The position numbers and the translations under genes were made by a program. Below the pieces are notes generated by a model. It did not search any database and had not been told where the DNA came from. It worked only from the letters and a program-made list of their open reading frames with translations. This document shows, one piece after another, positions 8,446 through 16,862 of a DNA stretch of 64,000 nucleotides (its first letter is position 1; every line of letters begins with the position of its first letter). Source of the stretch: Candidatus Ribeiella danica (GTDB lineage: Bacteria; Chloroflexota; Chloroflexia; Chloroflexales; Roseiflexaceae); NCBI GenBank assembly GCA_016717335.1, contig JADKFS010000011.1:1-64000 (forward strand). Reading direction: 5' to 3'.

Positions 8446-9177
8446 TCAGACCGCTCGAACTTCAGCGAGCCGCTTGACTGAGTATTCGTCGTCCCAGCAG
8501 ACGGCGGCTTCCCATGCGGCCGACGCTTGCGCGGCGATGTCGTGCGCCTCGTCGTCGAGACCGGCAGCGTTGTGGGGCAGCACCAGGTCGAGGTCGGGGA
8601 CGTCGACGTGCGCCTCATCCCAGTCGATCAGCGCGACCCGATCTGCGGTCAGGCGGATGTTGCGCGGGTTGGGGTCGCCGTGGACGACGCAGGTCGGACG
8701 CCCGACGAGCCGCGCCCACGCTGCTCGGCAGCGCGCAACGCCCTCAGGCGGCATCGCGCCGAGGTCGATCTTCGTCCCGGTCTCGGCGTGCAGGAGGTCG
8801 GTCGACGATCGCCAGCCCGGCCGCTGCGGCCACCCCGCCGTCAACCGATGCAGCTGGCGGAGCGTGTCGGCCACGCGACGCCAGTCGGCCTCGGTCGCGG
8901 GCGGTCCGCCCGCGACGTAGGTCATCACCACCACACCGTCGGCGAACAGCCGGCCGTCCGTCGTCGGGATCGGCACCGGCACGGTCAGCCCGGCACGGTC
9001 GAGGCGGACGAGGAGCCCGGTCTCCCACGCGAGATCGGCGTCGCTCCTGCCACCGCGACGCGCGACCGCGAGCTGCCCGTTGACGCGCACGCTCCACACG
9101 TCGTTGGCCACGCCGCCAGCGAGCGGTTCGATGCGCGCGATGTGGTCGCCCCACTGCTCGAGTGCCTCCCATCCCAC
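8446..9177 (-). CDS. aminoglycoside phosphotransferase (APH) family kinase-like protein
   Basis: The 243-residue protein has the APH/choline-kinase fold motifs: LAGGVANDVWSVRVNG (nucleotide loop), the catalytic HGDPNPRNIRL near residue 170 with HGD and the following Asn, and IDWDEAHVDVPDLDL near residue 188 with the metal-binding Asp. It would transfer phosphate from ATP to a hydroxyl on a small molecule; resistance is not implied, because this family is broad. It is shorter than typical APH (about 260-300). GGGAGGATG lies 12 bases upstream of the start. It stands alone. Confidence 0.82.
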   Translation of the reverse strand: MGWEALEQWGDHIARIEPLAGGVANDVWSVRVNGQLAVARRGGRSDADLAWETGLLVRLDRAGLTVPVPIPTTDGRLFADGVVVMTYVAGGPPATEADWRRVADTLRQLHRLTAGWPQRPGWRSSTDLLHAETGTKIDLGAMPPEGVARCRAAWARLVGRPTCVVHGDPNPRNIRLTADRVALIDWDEAHVDVPDLDLVLPHNAAGLDDEAHDIAAQASAAWEAAVCWDDEYSVKRLAEVRAV

Positions 9178-9287
9178 TGGTCACATCCTCCCCTTCACGC
9201 ATCGCAAGATTATGCCCGATCGACACAAACGACATGCGTTGCATAGACATGGTTTCGCTTGGCAGCGTTCAGCTCTACAGTTGGGGA

Positions 9288-9320
9288 GGTCTGGGGGCGG
9301 GCTTTGCCCGCCCCCAGACC
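9288..9320. terminator. 15-bp perfect hairpin with TTT loop
   Basis: GGTCTGGGGGCGGGC (9288-9302) pairs with 9306-9320 around a TTT loop. It is downstream of the zinc-ribbon gene (minus strand) and upstream of the phosphotransferase. It resembles the hairpin at 50126-50166 in sequence. Confidence 0.5.
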
Positions 9321-9356
9321 CCCACCCGGAACTGTAAGGTTCGCAAGGAGCTTGTC

Positions 9357-9860
9357 TTAGCGATTTGCTGATTGGGAAGCCGGCCTGTCTTGAAGCCTGT
9401 CAGTATCCGTCAGATAGTGCTCAAGGAGCGGGGGCGAATCGTTCTGCTCGACTGTGCGATGCGCGGACGTTGAGTCATTCTGATTGGTGTCTGACCGAGA
9501 GGTGAGAATACCCCCTTCGGCGGCCAGAATAAGCATACTGCCAAGCAGCAGCAGCACACCGGCAACCCCGGCCAATACCAGAATCAGCGAGCTGAGGCCA
9601 ATGAAACCGTTGAACAGACCGATGCAGATCGGAATGAAACAGCCGACTAACAGGCTACACAGCACCAAGAGCAGCCCAAGCGCATGCCGCTGATGTTGCC
9701 ACATCTTCGCCATTCCATCGGCTGGACGAGGCGATGATTCAGGGGTACGGGATATGGCTTGCGGGAACAGCATCTGCGCAATCGCTTGAACATCAAGATT
9801 GCAGGTCGGACAGCGAGCTGTTGGCGCTGCAAGTGGGGTAGCACACTGAGGACAATACAT
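9357..9860 (-). CDS. zinc-ribbon membrane protein
   Basis: The 167-residue protein starts with a zinc ribbon (MYCPQC and then CPTCNLDV about 15 residues later), followed by a charged linker and two hydrophobic segments around residues 60-80 and 85-115, ending in a polar tail rich in Asn, Asp and Ser. This design (cytoplasmic zinc ribbon plus a membrane hairpin) is common in unassigned bacterial proteins. GGGAGGAACG precedes the ATG at 9858-9860; the longer frame to 9953 is not needed. Function unknown. Confidence 0.75.
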   Translation of the reverse strand: MYCPQCATPLAAPTARCPTCNLDVQAIAQMLFPQAISRTPESSPRPADGMAKMWQHQRHALGLLLVLCSLLVGCFIPICIGLFNGFIGLSSLILVLAGVAGVLLLLGSMLILAAEGGILTSRSDTNQNDSTSAHRTVEQNDSPPLLEHYLTDTDRLQDRPASQSANR

Positions 9861-10433
9861 CGTTCCTCCCTTCAAAGGCACATTGCTCATCGTAGCCATA
9901 TCATGCGCCGCTGTCGTACCACCACACCTACCTATCACTACGATTGGCACCAAGGTTGTTCTTCGACGAGACGACGAGTAAGGCAGAAGTGTTGCAGAAG
10001 GAGTTTACGGTGAAGCGCCCCAACGCATGCGTTCAGCCCTCGCGAGCGCGCTGGGACAGCCTTCAAAAAAGTGACGATCTCGCGCTCAGCGGCCGGACTG
10101 TATGCGTGTGTTGGGTGGCAGCTCTCGGATTGGGATCTGTCGCTTGACCGCAAGTGTTGCTTTCAATCGGGTGTAGCGTTCAAGAGGTCCATAGAGCGAG
10201 CGATGAGCCGGATGCGGAGGCAACCCGCTAGGAGCCGCCGACGAGCGGCAATCTCCAAGCATTCCTCGCCGCAAGCCTCCGCCGGCAGCATCGGCCGGGC
10301 ACAGGGCGTTGACAAAGCCCCTCGGCTCTTGGCCGAGAGGCTTTGCGGTGCGGCGTTCGCTGCAAGCGTTCGCCACGTGTCTGCAGCTTGATCCGGTCGC
10401 CGGATGGCCCGCGCCAGCAGAAGAAAGCGCCGT
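9861..10433. other. 573-base gap without a supported gene
   Basis: Short open frames exist on both strands, but none has a ribosome-binding site or recognisable sequence. A small hairpin built on CCTCGGC / GCCGAGAGG lies near 10318-10340. Confidence 0.5.
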
Positions 10434-11108
10434 CTAGAACACGCCGGGCACCAGGCGCCATCGCGTTCTCACGGCGTACTCGCCGTACCCGGGCAGCTGC
10501 TCGGCGAGCACCCGATCCTCAATGACTGTCCTGAGGACCAACAGAACCAGGCCGAACAAGGTCGGAATGAAGGCCCAGTACGAGTTGAGCACCAGCGGGA
10601 ACGCCACTTGTAACATCACCATGCCCAGGTAGCCGGGGTGGCGGACATAGCGATAGAGCCCCGTATCACACACGTGATGGCCTCGCTCGGTCTGGATCCG
10701 AACGGTGCTCGAGAAGAACTTGTTCTGGCGCTTGGCCACGGCGAACAAGATCTGTCCGAGCAGCATCAAGGCCACGCCCGCGACGGTGACCCCGATCGGG
10801 ACGTGCCCTGACCAGCCGAAGCGCCCGGAGTCGAGGCCGGCGACCACGAAGGTCACGATGCTGACGAGGAAGATGGCGCCAAGGATGCGCTTGTCCCAGG
10901 TTTGGCCGGCCCCGGCGTTTGCGGCGCGCTCCACGGCGATGTCGGAGCCCCTGGGCACCAACACGTGACTCAGCGTGGCGCCGACCAACGCGACGATCAC
11001 GTACAGAAGGCCCTGCCAGTACACGAGCTTCCACGCGCCGATGAAGATGAAGGTGGCGTAGAGCAAGACCCCGACGTAGCTTGCCGCGATGGCCCTCAGC
11101 CTGCTCAT
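10434..11108 (-). CDS. isoprenylcysteine carboxyl methyltransferase-like membrane protein
   Basis: The 224-residue protein has about six membrane spans and the ICMT/PEMT C-terminal signature: TGLYRYVRHPGYLGMV, where the RHP(x)Y binds S-adenosylmethionine, followed by EDRVLAEQLPGYGEYA. In bacteria this family methylates unknown lipid-like or isoprenoid substrates at the inner membrane. The ATG at 11106-11108 has GGAG five bases upstream; the 10-residue longer form is unlikely. It stands alone and divergent from the membrane protein at 11334. Confidence 0.82.
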   Translation of the reverse strand: MSRLRAIAASYVGVLLYATFIFIGAWKLVYWQGLLYVIVALVGATLSHVLVPRGSDIAVERAANAGAGQTWDKRILGAIFLVSIVTFVVAGLDSGRFGWSGHVPIGVTVAGVALMLLGQILFAVAKRQNKFFSSTVRIQTERGHHVCDTGLYRYVRHPGYLGMVMLQVAFPLVLNSYWAFIPTLFGLVLLVLRTVIEDRVLAEQLPGYGEYAVRTRWRLVPGVF

Positions 11109-11222
11109 ATCAACTCCGCTCTCTGCGTGTCCATCCAACAGTTTCGTGTGGAAACCATCTGAATGGCTGATTATACCTCTGGCATCGCGAGCTGGTCAAA
11201 CAGTCCTAGAGCGGCAATATGC

Positions 11223-11267
11223 GCCTGTGCGCGCCGCGGCGTGCGCAGCGCCGCGGCGCGCACAGGC
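11223..11267. repeat. 19-bp perfect hairpin, 7-nt loop
   Basis: GCCTGTGCGCGCCGCGGCG (11223-11241) pairs perfectly with 11249-11267. It lies 23 bases upstream of a TATAAT box and between two divergent genes, so it is more likely an operator or DNA structure than a terminator. Confidence 0.6.
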
Positions 11268-11290
11268 TCGCACACCTGCCCCGCGATCCG

Positions 11291-11296
11291 TATAAT
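11291..11296 (+). promoter_or_regulatory. perfect TATAAT -10 box
   Basis: TATAAT lies 37 bases before the ATG at 11334. The -35 region falls at the edge of the hairpin at 11223-11267 and matches consensus poorly. Confidence 0.5.
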
Positions 11297-11333
11297 GGAC
11301 CGAGCTACATCGTATGGGGATAGGAGATCGATC

Positions 11334-11888
11334 ATGGGAGAAGGCGGGCTCGCACTACTCGCTCGGTGGGAGAGCTTCTATGTCATCATCGGTACTGCGG
11401 CTGCAACGTTGACGGGCCTGCAATTCATCGTGATCACGCTGGTGGCCGAGCTGAACCGCGGAACGGCGGAAACAAACCGCGCGTTCGGCACCCCGACCAT
11501 CGTCCATTTTTGCGCGGTCCTGTTTATTGCCGCAGTCATGACCGCGCCGTGGCCGTCACTTCTGGATGTCGCGATTGCGCTCGGCGTCTGCGGGGTGGCA
11601 GCACTGCTGTATGCCGCGCTGATCATACGGACCGCGCGGCAGCAGACCAACTATCAGCCTGTGCTGGAGGACTGGGTGTGGCATTTTACGCTGCCGCCGC
11701 TTGCCTATGCCACGCTGCTGGGCGCGGCGCTTATGTTGCAAAGCCACCCGCTGGAGACTCTATTCCTGGTTGGCGGAACCGTGTTTCTGCTCCTGGTCGT
11801 CGGAATTCACAACGCCTGGGATTCCGTCACCTTCATTGCGCTCCACCGCCGGCGGCCGGGAAGGCGTGCGGAGCAGGATGAGGTTTGA
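11334..11888 (+). CDS. four-helix integral membrane protein of unknown function
   Basis: The 184-residue protein has four hydrophobic segments (about residues 10-30, 55-80, 85-105 and 115-160) separated by short polar loops: TGLQFIVITLVAELN after the first, and a conserved-looking NRAFGTPTIVHFCAVL. It ends in a basic tail. The pattern resembles small hypothetical membrane proteins of soil and filamentous bacteria; no catalytic residues stand out. TAGGAGATCG precedes the ATG at 11334, and a TATAAT box lies upstream. No function is inferred. Confidence 0.72.
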   Translation: MGEGGLALLARWESFYVIIGTAAATLTGLQFIVITLVAELNRGTAETNRAFGTPTIVHFCAVLFIAAVMTAPWPSLLDVAIALGVCGVAALLYAALIIRTARQQTNYQPVLEDWVWHFTLPPLAYATLLGAALMLQSHPLETLFLVGGTVFLLLVVGIHNAWDSVTFIALHRRRPGRRAEQDEV

Positions 11889-12004
11889 CGCAGCGGACCC
11901 GACGGAAGACGCGAGACCGGAGGCGGCGGCCATTCGCCCTCCGTCTTCCGCCGCCCGTCGGGTACCTCCGGACCGGGCGCGCGGCAGCCAGCGCCTCGCC
12001 GCTG

Positions 12005-12292
12005 CTACCTGAGCACGCCCGTCACAGGCCACACGGCCTTCGGCTGGAGATCGGCCGGCAAGACCATCCCGGCGCGCGAGAACGCCGGCGCCAGCTGCTC
12101 CTGGACGAAGCTCTGGAAGACCTCCTGCGACTCCCAGACGTCGACGATGCGCATCCCGCCGCCCTCCATCGGCCCCTCGACGTGCAGCACCTGCCCGGCC
12201 GGCGGCCGGTTCTGAACCCCGAGCTCGCGCAGGACCGCCGCGCCCTGCTCGGGTGTCATCTCGGGGATCTCGATCAAGAATGCCAGTGCCAT
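12005..12292 (-). CDS. antibiotic-biosynthesis-monooxygenase-like (dimeric alpha/beta barrel) protein
   Basis: The 95-residue protein looks like a ferredoxin-like ABM-fold domain: MALAFLIEIPEMTPEQ, then GPMEGGGMRIVDVWESQEVF and a C-terminal FSRAGMVLPAD segment. Members include heme-degrading and quinone-forming monooxygenases, but most are uncharacterised. GGAGG lies seven bases before the ATG at 12290-12292. It is cytoplasmic and apparently monocistronic. Confidence 0.7.
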   Translation of the reverse strand: MALAFLIEIPEMTPEQGAAVLRELGVQNRPPAGQVLHVEGPMEGGGMRIVDVWESQEVFQSFVQEQLAPAFSRAGMVLPADLQPKAVWPVTGVLR

Positions 12293-12434
12293 GCTGTGCC
12301 TCCTTTGCAGCACGAAGGTCGCTCGGCCCGGGCGGCGCGCAGCGCACCGCCCTCACCATAGAATGCGAGCGCCGGCATTGCCCTGGATGAATCGAGCAGG
12401 CTCCAGCCGGAGCGAAGGAGCTCTTTTACAGTTG

Positions 12435-12473
12435 GGGAGGTGTGGAAGGGCCTCGGGCCCCTCCACACCTCCC
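12435..12473. terminator. near-perfect 18-bp hairpin
   Basis: GGGAGGTGTGGAAGGGCC and its complement (one mismatch) flank a 2-3 nt loop, directly downstream of the molybdopterin oxidoreductase gene on the minus strand. It is a plausible intrinsic terminator without a long U-run. Confidence 0.5.
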
Positions 12474-12496
12474 AGTAACATCACAGTGGTTGACCG

Positions 12497-14626
12497 CTAG
12501 CCGATCGGCCGGATCTCGACCAGGTTGCTGTGGAAGGTGCTCTGTCCGGCCAGGTCGGCCAGCTCGTCGGATGTCGTCCAGTTGACGTTGCGGCCGCCCG
12601 GCGCGAGCCGCGCCCAGCGCCCCTTCGGCGCGACCGCCACGCCCGGCGGGACGTCGTCGGTGACGACGGCGCGCAGCTGGCACCAGCCGCGCGCGCTCTC
12701 GACGATCACCGCGTCGCCGTCGGCAATGCCGCGCGCCGCCGCGTCGGCCGGGCTGATCTCGACGAACGGCGTGCCCTCCTTGGCCATCAGGCTGGGCTGG
12801 TTGGCCATGCTGCTTGAGACGTAGTGGTGCGAGGCGCCCGAGATGAGGACCAAAGACGAACGACCAAGGACCAAAGGCAAGGCTTGTGTCGAAGCTTTTT
12901 CGTCCTTGGTCTTTGGTCGTTGGTCTATCGCAAATTCGGTGGGCGGCGTGTACTCGGGCAGCGGGTCGAGCCCATCGGCGGCGAGCGCGTCGCAGCGCAG
13001 CTCGACCTTGCCGGAGGGCGTGGGGAAGCGCCCGTCGGCGAAGGGCACGTGCGCGCCCGGCGCGAAGCTGAGCGGCACGGTGCCCTCGGCCTGCAGCCGC
13101 TCCAGCGTGACGCCGTCGAGCAGCGGGCTCTTCGCGCGCGTGGCGTCGAGCACGTCGCGGATCGCCTCCTCGGCGCTCTCGCGCAGCCACGGCTCGTCGT
13201 AGCCCAGCGCGGCGGCCAGCAGGCGCGCCACGTCCCAGTTGCTCTTGGCCTCGCCCAGCGGCGCGATCGCGGCGTGGTTGTACTGCAGGTTGCGGTGGCC
13301 GTAGGGCTTGTGCAGGTCGACCTGCTCGAGCTGGCTGGTCGCCGGCAGCACGATGTCGGCGTAGTCGGCCGTGTCGGTCATGAACAGCTCGTGCACCACC
13401 GTGAACAGGTCGTCGCGCATGAGCCCCCGGATGGTCAGGCTGGCGTTGGGCGACGAGGCGACCGGGTTGGCGCAGAAGACGAACAGCGACTTGATCGGCG
13501 GGTCGTGGGCCTCGCCCAGCAGCGCCGCGCCGATGCGGTTCATGTTGATCGCGCGCGGCGTCGGCGGGCACTCGGCGGCGTGGCCGACCGCCGCGGCGTC
13601 CCAGCGCAGGTAGCCGCTGGCGCTGTAGGCGAGCCCGCCGCCCAGCACGCCGAGCTGGCCGACGATCGCGGGCAGGCAGCAGATCGCGCGGAAGGTCTGG
13701 CCGCCGTTGCCGTGCCGCTGCACGCCGTCGGCGGTCTTGAGCAGCGCCGGCCGGGTGGTGGCGTAGCGCCGCGCCAGCTCCACGATCGTCTCGGCCGGGA
13801 CGCCGGTGATCGCGGCGACGCGCTCGGGCGGGTACTCCCGCGCGCGCTCGCGCAGCTCGCGCCAGCCGAGCGCGTGGGCCTCCAGCCAGGTCTCGTCGTG
13901 CAGGCTCTCGGCGAAGATCACGTGCATCAGCCCGAGCGCCAGCGCGCCGTCGGTGGCGGGGCGCGGCTGGATGTGCTGGTCGGCCGAGCGGGCCGTGAGG
14001 GTGCGGCGCGGGTCGACCACCACCACGTGGGCGCCGGCCTTCTGGGCCTGCCGCAGCAGCGGCATGAAGTGCGGGCTGGTGCTGGCCGGGTTGTGGCCCC
14101 AGATCAGGACGAGCCTGCTGTGCAGCACGTCGGCCGGGTCGGGCGCCCAGCGCGCGCCGAGGGTCGCCTCGACCGCGCGCTCGGCCGCGGCGCCGCAGAT
14201 CGCGCGATCCAGCCCGCTGGCGCCCATGCGGTTCCACAGCCGCGCGTTGACGATGCCGAGCTGCAGCATGCCGAGCGTGCCGCTGTAGGAGTAGGGCAGG
14301 ATGGCGGCGGCGCCGTGCTCGGCGATAATGCCCTTCCAGCGCTCCGCGATCTCGGCGATCGCCTCGTCCCACGAGATCCGCTGCCACTGGCCGCCGCCCT
14401 TCGGGCCGACGCGCCGCAGCGGGTGCTGCAGCCGGTCGGGGTGGTACACGCGCTCCAGGTACGGCCGCACCTTGGCGCACAGCCAGCCCTGCGTGACCGG
14501 GTGGTCGCGCTCGGCGTAGAAGCGCACGGCCCGGCCGCCGCGCACCTCGGTGATCGTGGCGCAGGTGTCGGGGCAGTCGTGCGGGCAGGCGCCGCGCACC
14601 AGGCGCAGCTCAGCGTCGGCAGCCAT
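12497..14626 (-). CDS. molybdopterin oxidoreductase, 4Fe-4S (formate dehydrogenase / BisC superfamily)
   Basis: The 709-residue protein opens with an iron-sulfur motif ACPHDCPDTC (Cys 14, 18, 22) and a fourth Cys at 50 (GWLCAK). It then has the molybdopterin domains: WGHNPASTSPHF and VVVDPRRT (cofactor-binding Rossmann pieces), NPVASSPNA, and a C-terminal molybdopterin dinucleotide-binding domain (VEISPADAAARGIADGDAV). It lacks a Tat signal and an obvious Cys or Sec metal ligand, so it is probably a cytoplasmic reductase or dehydrogenase of unknown substrate. About 31 residues (564-594) come from a heptamer repeat inserted in frame. GGGAGATCC precedes the ATG. No electron-transfer subunit gene is adjacent. 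Confidence 0.85.
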   Translation of the reverse strand: MAADAELRLVRGACPHDCPDTCATITEVRGGRAVRFYAERDHPVTQGWLCAKVRPYLERVYHPDRLQHPLRRVGPKGGGQWQRISWDEAIAEIAERWKGIIAEHGAAAILPYSYSGTLGMLQLGIVNARLWNRMGASGLDRAICGAAAERAVEATLGARWAPDPADVLHSRLVLIWGHNPASTSPHFMPLLRQAQKAGAHVVVVDPRRTLTARSADQHIQPRPATDGALALGLMHVIFAESLHDETWLEAHALGWRELRERAREYPPERVAAITGVPAETIVELARRYATTRPALLKTADGVQRHGNGGQTFRAICCLPAIVGQLGVLGGGLAYSASGYLRWDAAAVGHAAECPPTPRAINMNRIGAALLGEAHDPPIKSLFVFCANPVASSPNASLTIRGLMRDDLFTVVHELFMTDTADYADIVLPATSQLEQVDLHKPYGHRNLQYNHAAIAPLGEAKSNWDVARLLAAALGYDEPWLRESAEEAIRDVLDATRAKSPLLDGVTLERLQAEGTVPLSFAPGAHVPFADGRFPTPSGKVELRCDALAADGLDPLPEYTPPTEFAIDQRPKTKDEKASTQALPLVLGRSSLVLISGASHHYVSSSMANQPSLMAKEGTPFVEISPADAAARGIADGDAVIVESARGWCQLRAVVTDDVPPGVAVAPKGRWARLAPGGRNVNWTTSDELADLAGQSTFHSNLVEIRPIG
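12842..12934. repeat. heptamer / palindromic repeat inserted in frame in the molybdopterin oxidoreductase gene
   Basis: The plus strand reads GACCAAAGACGAACGACCAA and, after a spacer, CGTCCTTGGTCTTTGGTCGT, an imperfect inverted repeat built from 7-bp units. It is translated as KTKDEKASTQALPLVLGRSS between a normal PPTEFAI and SGASHHYVSS. The same vocabulary occurs outside genes at 2270-2319 and 4133-4327. Confidence 0.8.
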
Positions 14627-14694
14627 AGGCTGGATCTCCCCCTGGCAGTTATGGCGTTAGGTAGTTGACGGATTGTACCACAAGCTCGAAGCAT

Positions 14695-14734
14695 CCACTA
14701 TAGTGGGCAGTCGGCAGGCGCCAGTCGGCAGTAC
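14695..14734. repeat. short repeat (CAGTCGGCAG units), matched in inverse at 28281
   Basis: CCACTATAGTGGGCAGTCGG continues as CAGGCGCCAGTCGGCAGTAC. The reverse complement, with small differences, lies at 28281-28323. Related CAGTCGGCAG fragments appear near 30050-30115 and 36410-36455. Confidence 0.65.
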
Positions 14735-14819
14735 GACGGATCGCATCACAAAGGCATCTCATTCTTGCATCGTAGCTCAATGGTTCTGCTCACAGCTATA
14801 ATACACGCCAGTTCACGCC

Positions 14820-16352
14820 TCACCCGCCCGCGAGCGCCCCGGCGCGCAGCTCGCTGCGCCGCTGGCGCTCCTGGCGGAGCTGGTAGGCCAGCATGCCGAT
14901 CACCGGCAGGAACACCAGCGCGTCCGACCAGCCATGCGGCCCCCAGTGCAGGTAGACCAGCGGCGCGGTGGCGCTGAACACGCACACCAGCCGCCCGAGC
15001 GGCCGCCAGCCCAGCAGCGGCGCCAGCGCAAGCGGCCAGGTGACGTACCAGACCCGGAAGACCGGCGCGACCAGCAGGGCGACCAGCAGCAGCCAGCAGC
15101 TCGACTGGACGAAGCGCTCGAAGCTCGGACGGCGCCAGACCCGGTAGAGCGCGACCAGCAGCGCCAGCCCGACCAGCGCCTTGCCGCCCCACGACTGCGC
15201 GGCCAGGGCAGCGCCGCGCCAGGATGCGGCGCTCGACGCGGGCGCGCCGAGCCGCGTCAGCACCTTCGGCGCGCCGCTGACCAGCAGCGCGCTAAGCGAG
15301 TTCTCGGGCTTCATGGCCGACTGGGTCGCGATCGGGGCGCTGATCGCGCGGGCGACCTGGCCGTAGGGGGCGTGCAGCGCCAGCGCGCAGAGCAGCACGA
15401 TCGCGCCGATCTGCGCCGCCCGCAGCAGTCGCTGGCGCCAGGATGGGCTCTGGCGCAGCAGCATCAGCGCGTAGATCGGCAGCAGCACCAGCGCGGCCCA
15501 CTTGATCAGCGCGGCCCCCGTGAGCGCGGCCACAGCGGCGCGCCAGCGCGCGCGCTGGGCCAGGAACACCGCCAGCAGGATCAGGCCGATCATCAGCACA
15601 TCGTTGTGGCCGCTGCCGGCGAACTCGATCAGCGCGACCGGGTTCCAGGCGTAGATCAGCGTGCCCCAGCCCTGCTGCCAGGGCTTCCAGGCGCCCAGGA
15701 TCGACCAGATCAGCAGGCTGTTCAGCAGGTGCGCGGCGAGCATCACCAGCTTGTAGGCCAGCATGTAGCGCCACAGGCCGCCGCCGAGGGCCTCGACCGC
15801 GAGCGTGAGCCCGTGCGAGAGCAGCGTCCACAGCGGGCCGTAGACCGAGGGCGTGTCCTTCCACGAGACCAGGAAGTGGAAGTACGGGTCGTCCGCGAAG
15901 GCGATCGGCGGCAGGATGGCCGGGTTGGCGCCGTGCAGCGCGGCGATCCGCCCGTAGATGATGTACGAGTAGACGTCGCGCGAGAGCATGTGCGGCAGGG
16001 CGATCAGCGGCAGGCTGAACAGCAGCCCGCCGGCCAGCAGCGCGCCGAGCGTGGGCCGGCGGGCCGGGCCGCGGCGGGCCAGCTGGATCGCCCGGGCGTA
16101 GGCGAAGAACAGCAGCGCCAGGATCAGCCCCAGCTCGACCCGGCAGATCGTCGCGGCGGGCAGCCCGAGGCGCGCGTTGAGCAGCTGGAACGGGTTGAGC
16201 GGCGCAACGGCCGTCAGGTAGCCGGCGGGCGCGAATGCCAGCAGCCCCGGCACGGCCTGCGGAGCGGGGATGTGGCGCAGCAGGAACAGGGCCAGAAAGC
16301 CCAGCAGCATGACCGCACCGTAGCGGGCGAGCGGGCCGGATCGTGGTTGCAT
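14820..16352 (-). CDS. GT-C fold glycosyltransferase (MptB / GT87-like), multi-pass membrane protein
   Basis: The 510-residue protein has about 12 membrane spans and a GT-C catalytic loop: LSRDVYSYIIYGRIAALHG near residue 130, with the conserved acidic residue in the first extracytoplasmic loop, then WKDTPSVYGPLW and YAWNPVALIEFAGSGHND. Such enzymes transfer mannose or another sugar from a polyprenyl-phosphate donor on the outer face of the membrane. A second enzyme of the same design lies just upstream (16863). The ATG at 16350-16352 is chosen; the longer frame runs into the tandem repeat. Acceptor glycan unknown. Confidence 0.78.
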   Translation of the reverse strand: MQPRSGPLARYGAVMLLGFLALFLLRHIPAPQAVPGLLAFAPAGYLTAVAPLNPFQLLNARLGLPAATICRVELGLILALLFFAYARAIQLARRGPARRPTLGALLAGGLLFSLPLIALPHMLSRDVYSYIIYGRIAALHGANPAILPPIAFADDPYFHFLVSWKDTPSVYGPLWTLLSHGLTLAVEALGGGLWRYMLAYKLVMLAAHLLNSLLIWSILGAWKPWQQGWGTLIYAWNPVALIEFAGSGHNDVLMIGLILLAVFLAQRARWRAAVAALTGAALIKWAALVLLPIYALMLLRQSPSWRQRLLRAAQIGAIVLLCALALHAPYGQVARAISAPIATQSAMKPENSLSALLVSGAPKVLTRLGAPASSAASWRGAALAAQSWGGKALVGLALLVALYRVWRRPSFERFVQSSCWLLLVALLVAPVFRVWYVTWPLALAPLLGWRPLGRLVCVFSATAPLVYLHWGPHGWSDALVFLPVIGMLAYQLRQERQRRSELRAGALAGG

Positions 16353-16377
16353 AGGCGTGCTCCCATATGTTGGTGTG

Positions 16378-16860
16378 ATCCGCGGATAACACGGATTGGG
16401 CGGATAAACGTCGGTTAGATCCGCGGATAACACAGAGAATGCGGATAAACTGTACGTTGATGTGATCCGCGGATAACACAGAGAATGGGCGGATAAACTG
16501 TACGTTGATGTGATCCGCGGATAACACAGAGAATGCGGATAAACTGTACGATGGGCAATCCACTATCCGCGCTATCCGCCTTATCTGTGGATCAGAGCCG
16601 TCGATCCGCGTGGTGATGTGATCCGCGGATAACACGGATTGGGCGGATAAACTGTACGTTGATGTGATCCGCGGATAACACGGATTGGGCGGATAAACTG
16701 TACGTTGATGTGATCCGCGGATAACACGGATTGGGCGGATAAACTGTACGTTGATGTGATCCGCGGATAACACAGATAATACGGATAAACTTACGAGAAT
16801 GAAATGGGCACATTGCTTCGCCCGTGGATCAGAGCCGTTGATCCGCGGCTGACACAGATG
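16378..16860. repeat. tandem repeat array, about 46-bp units (GATCCGCGGATAACAC)
   Basis: GATCCGCGGATAACAC occurs at about 16378, 16420, 16466, 16513, 16619, 16667, 16713 and 16758, with a degenerate ninth copy near 16840. Units read GATCCGCGGATAACACGGAT and then TGGGCGGATAAACTGTACGT. The units contain the palindrome ATCCGCGGAT. The whole gap between the two GT-C genes is this array. Spacers are not unique, so it is not CRISPR. Confidence 0.9.
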
Positions 16861-16862
16861 CG

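Noticed and set aside
16378..16860. Resemblance to a CRISPR array
   Set aside because: The intervals between repeats are themselves repeated, not unique, and no cas gene is present.
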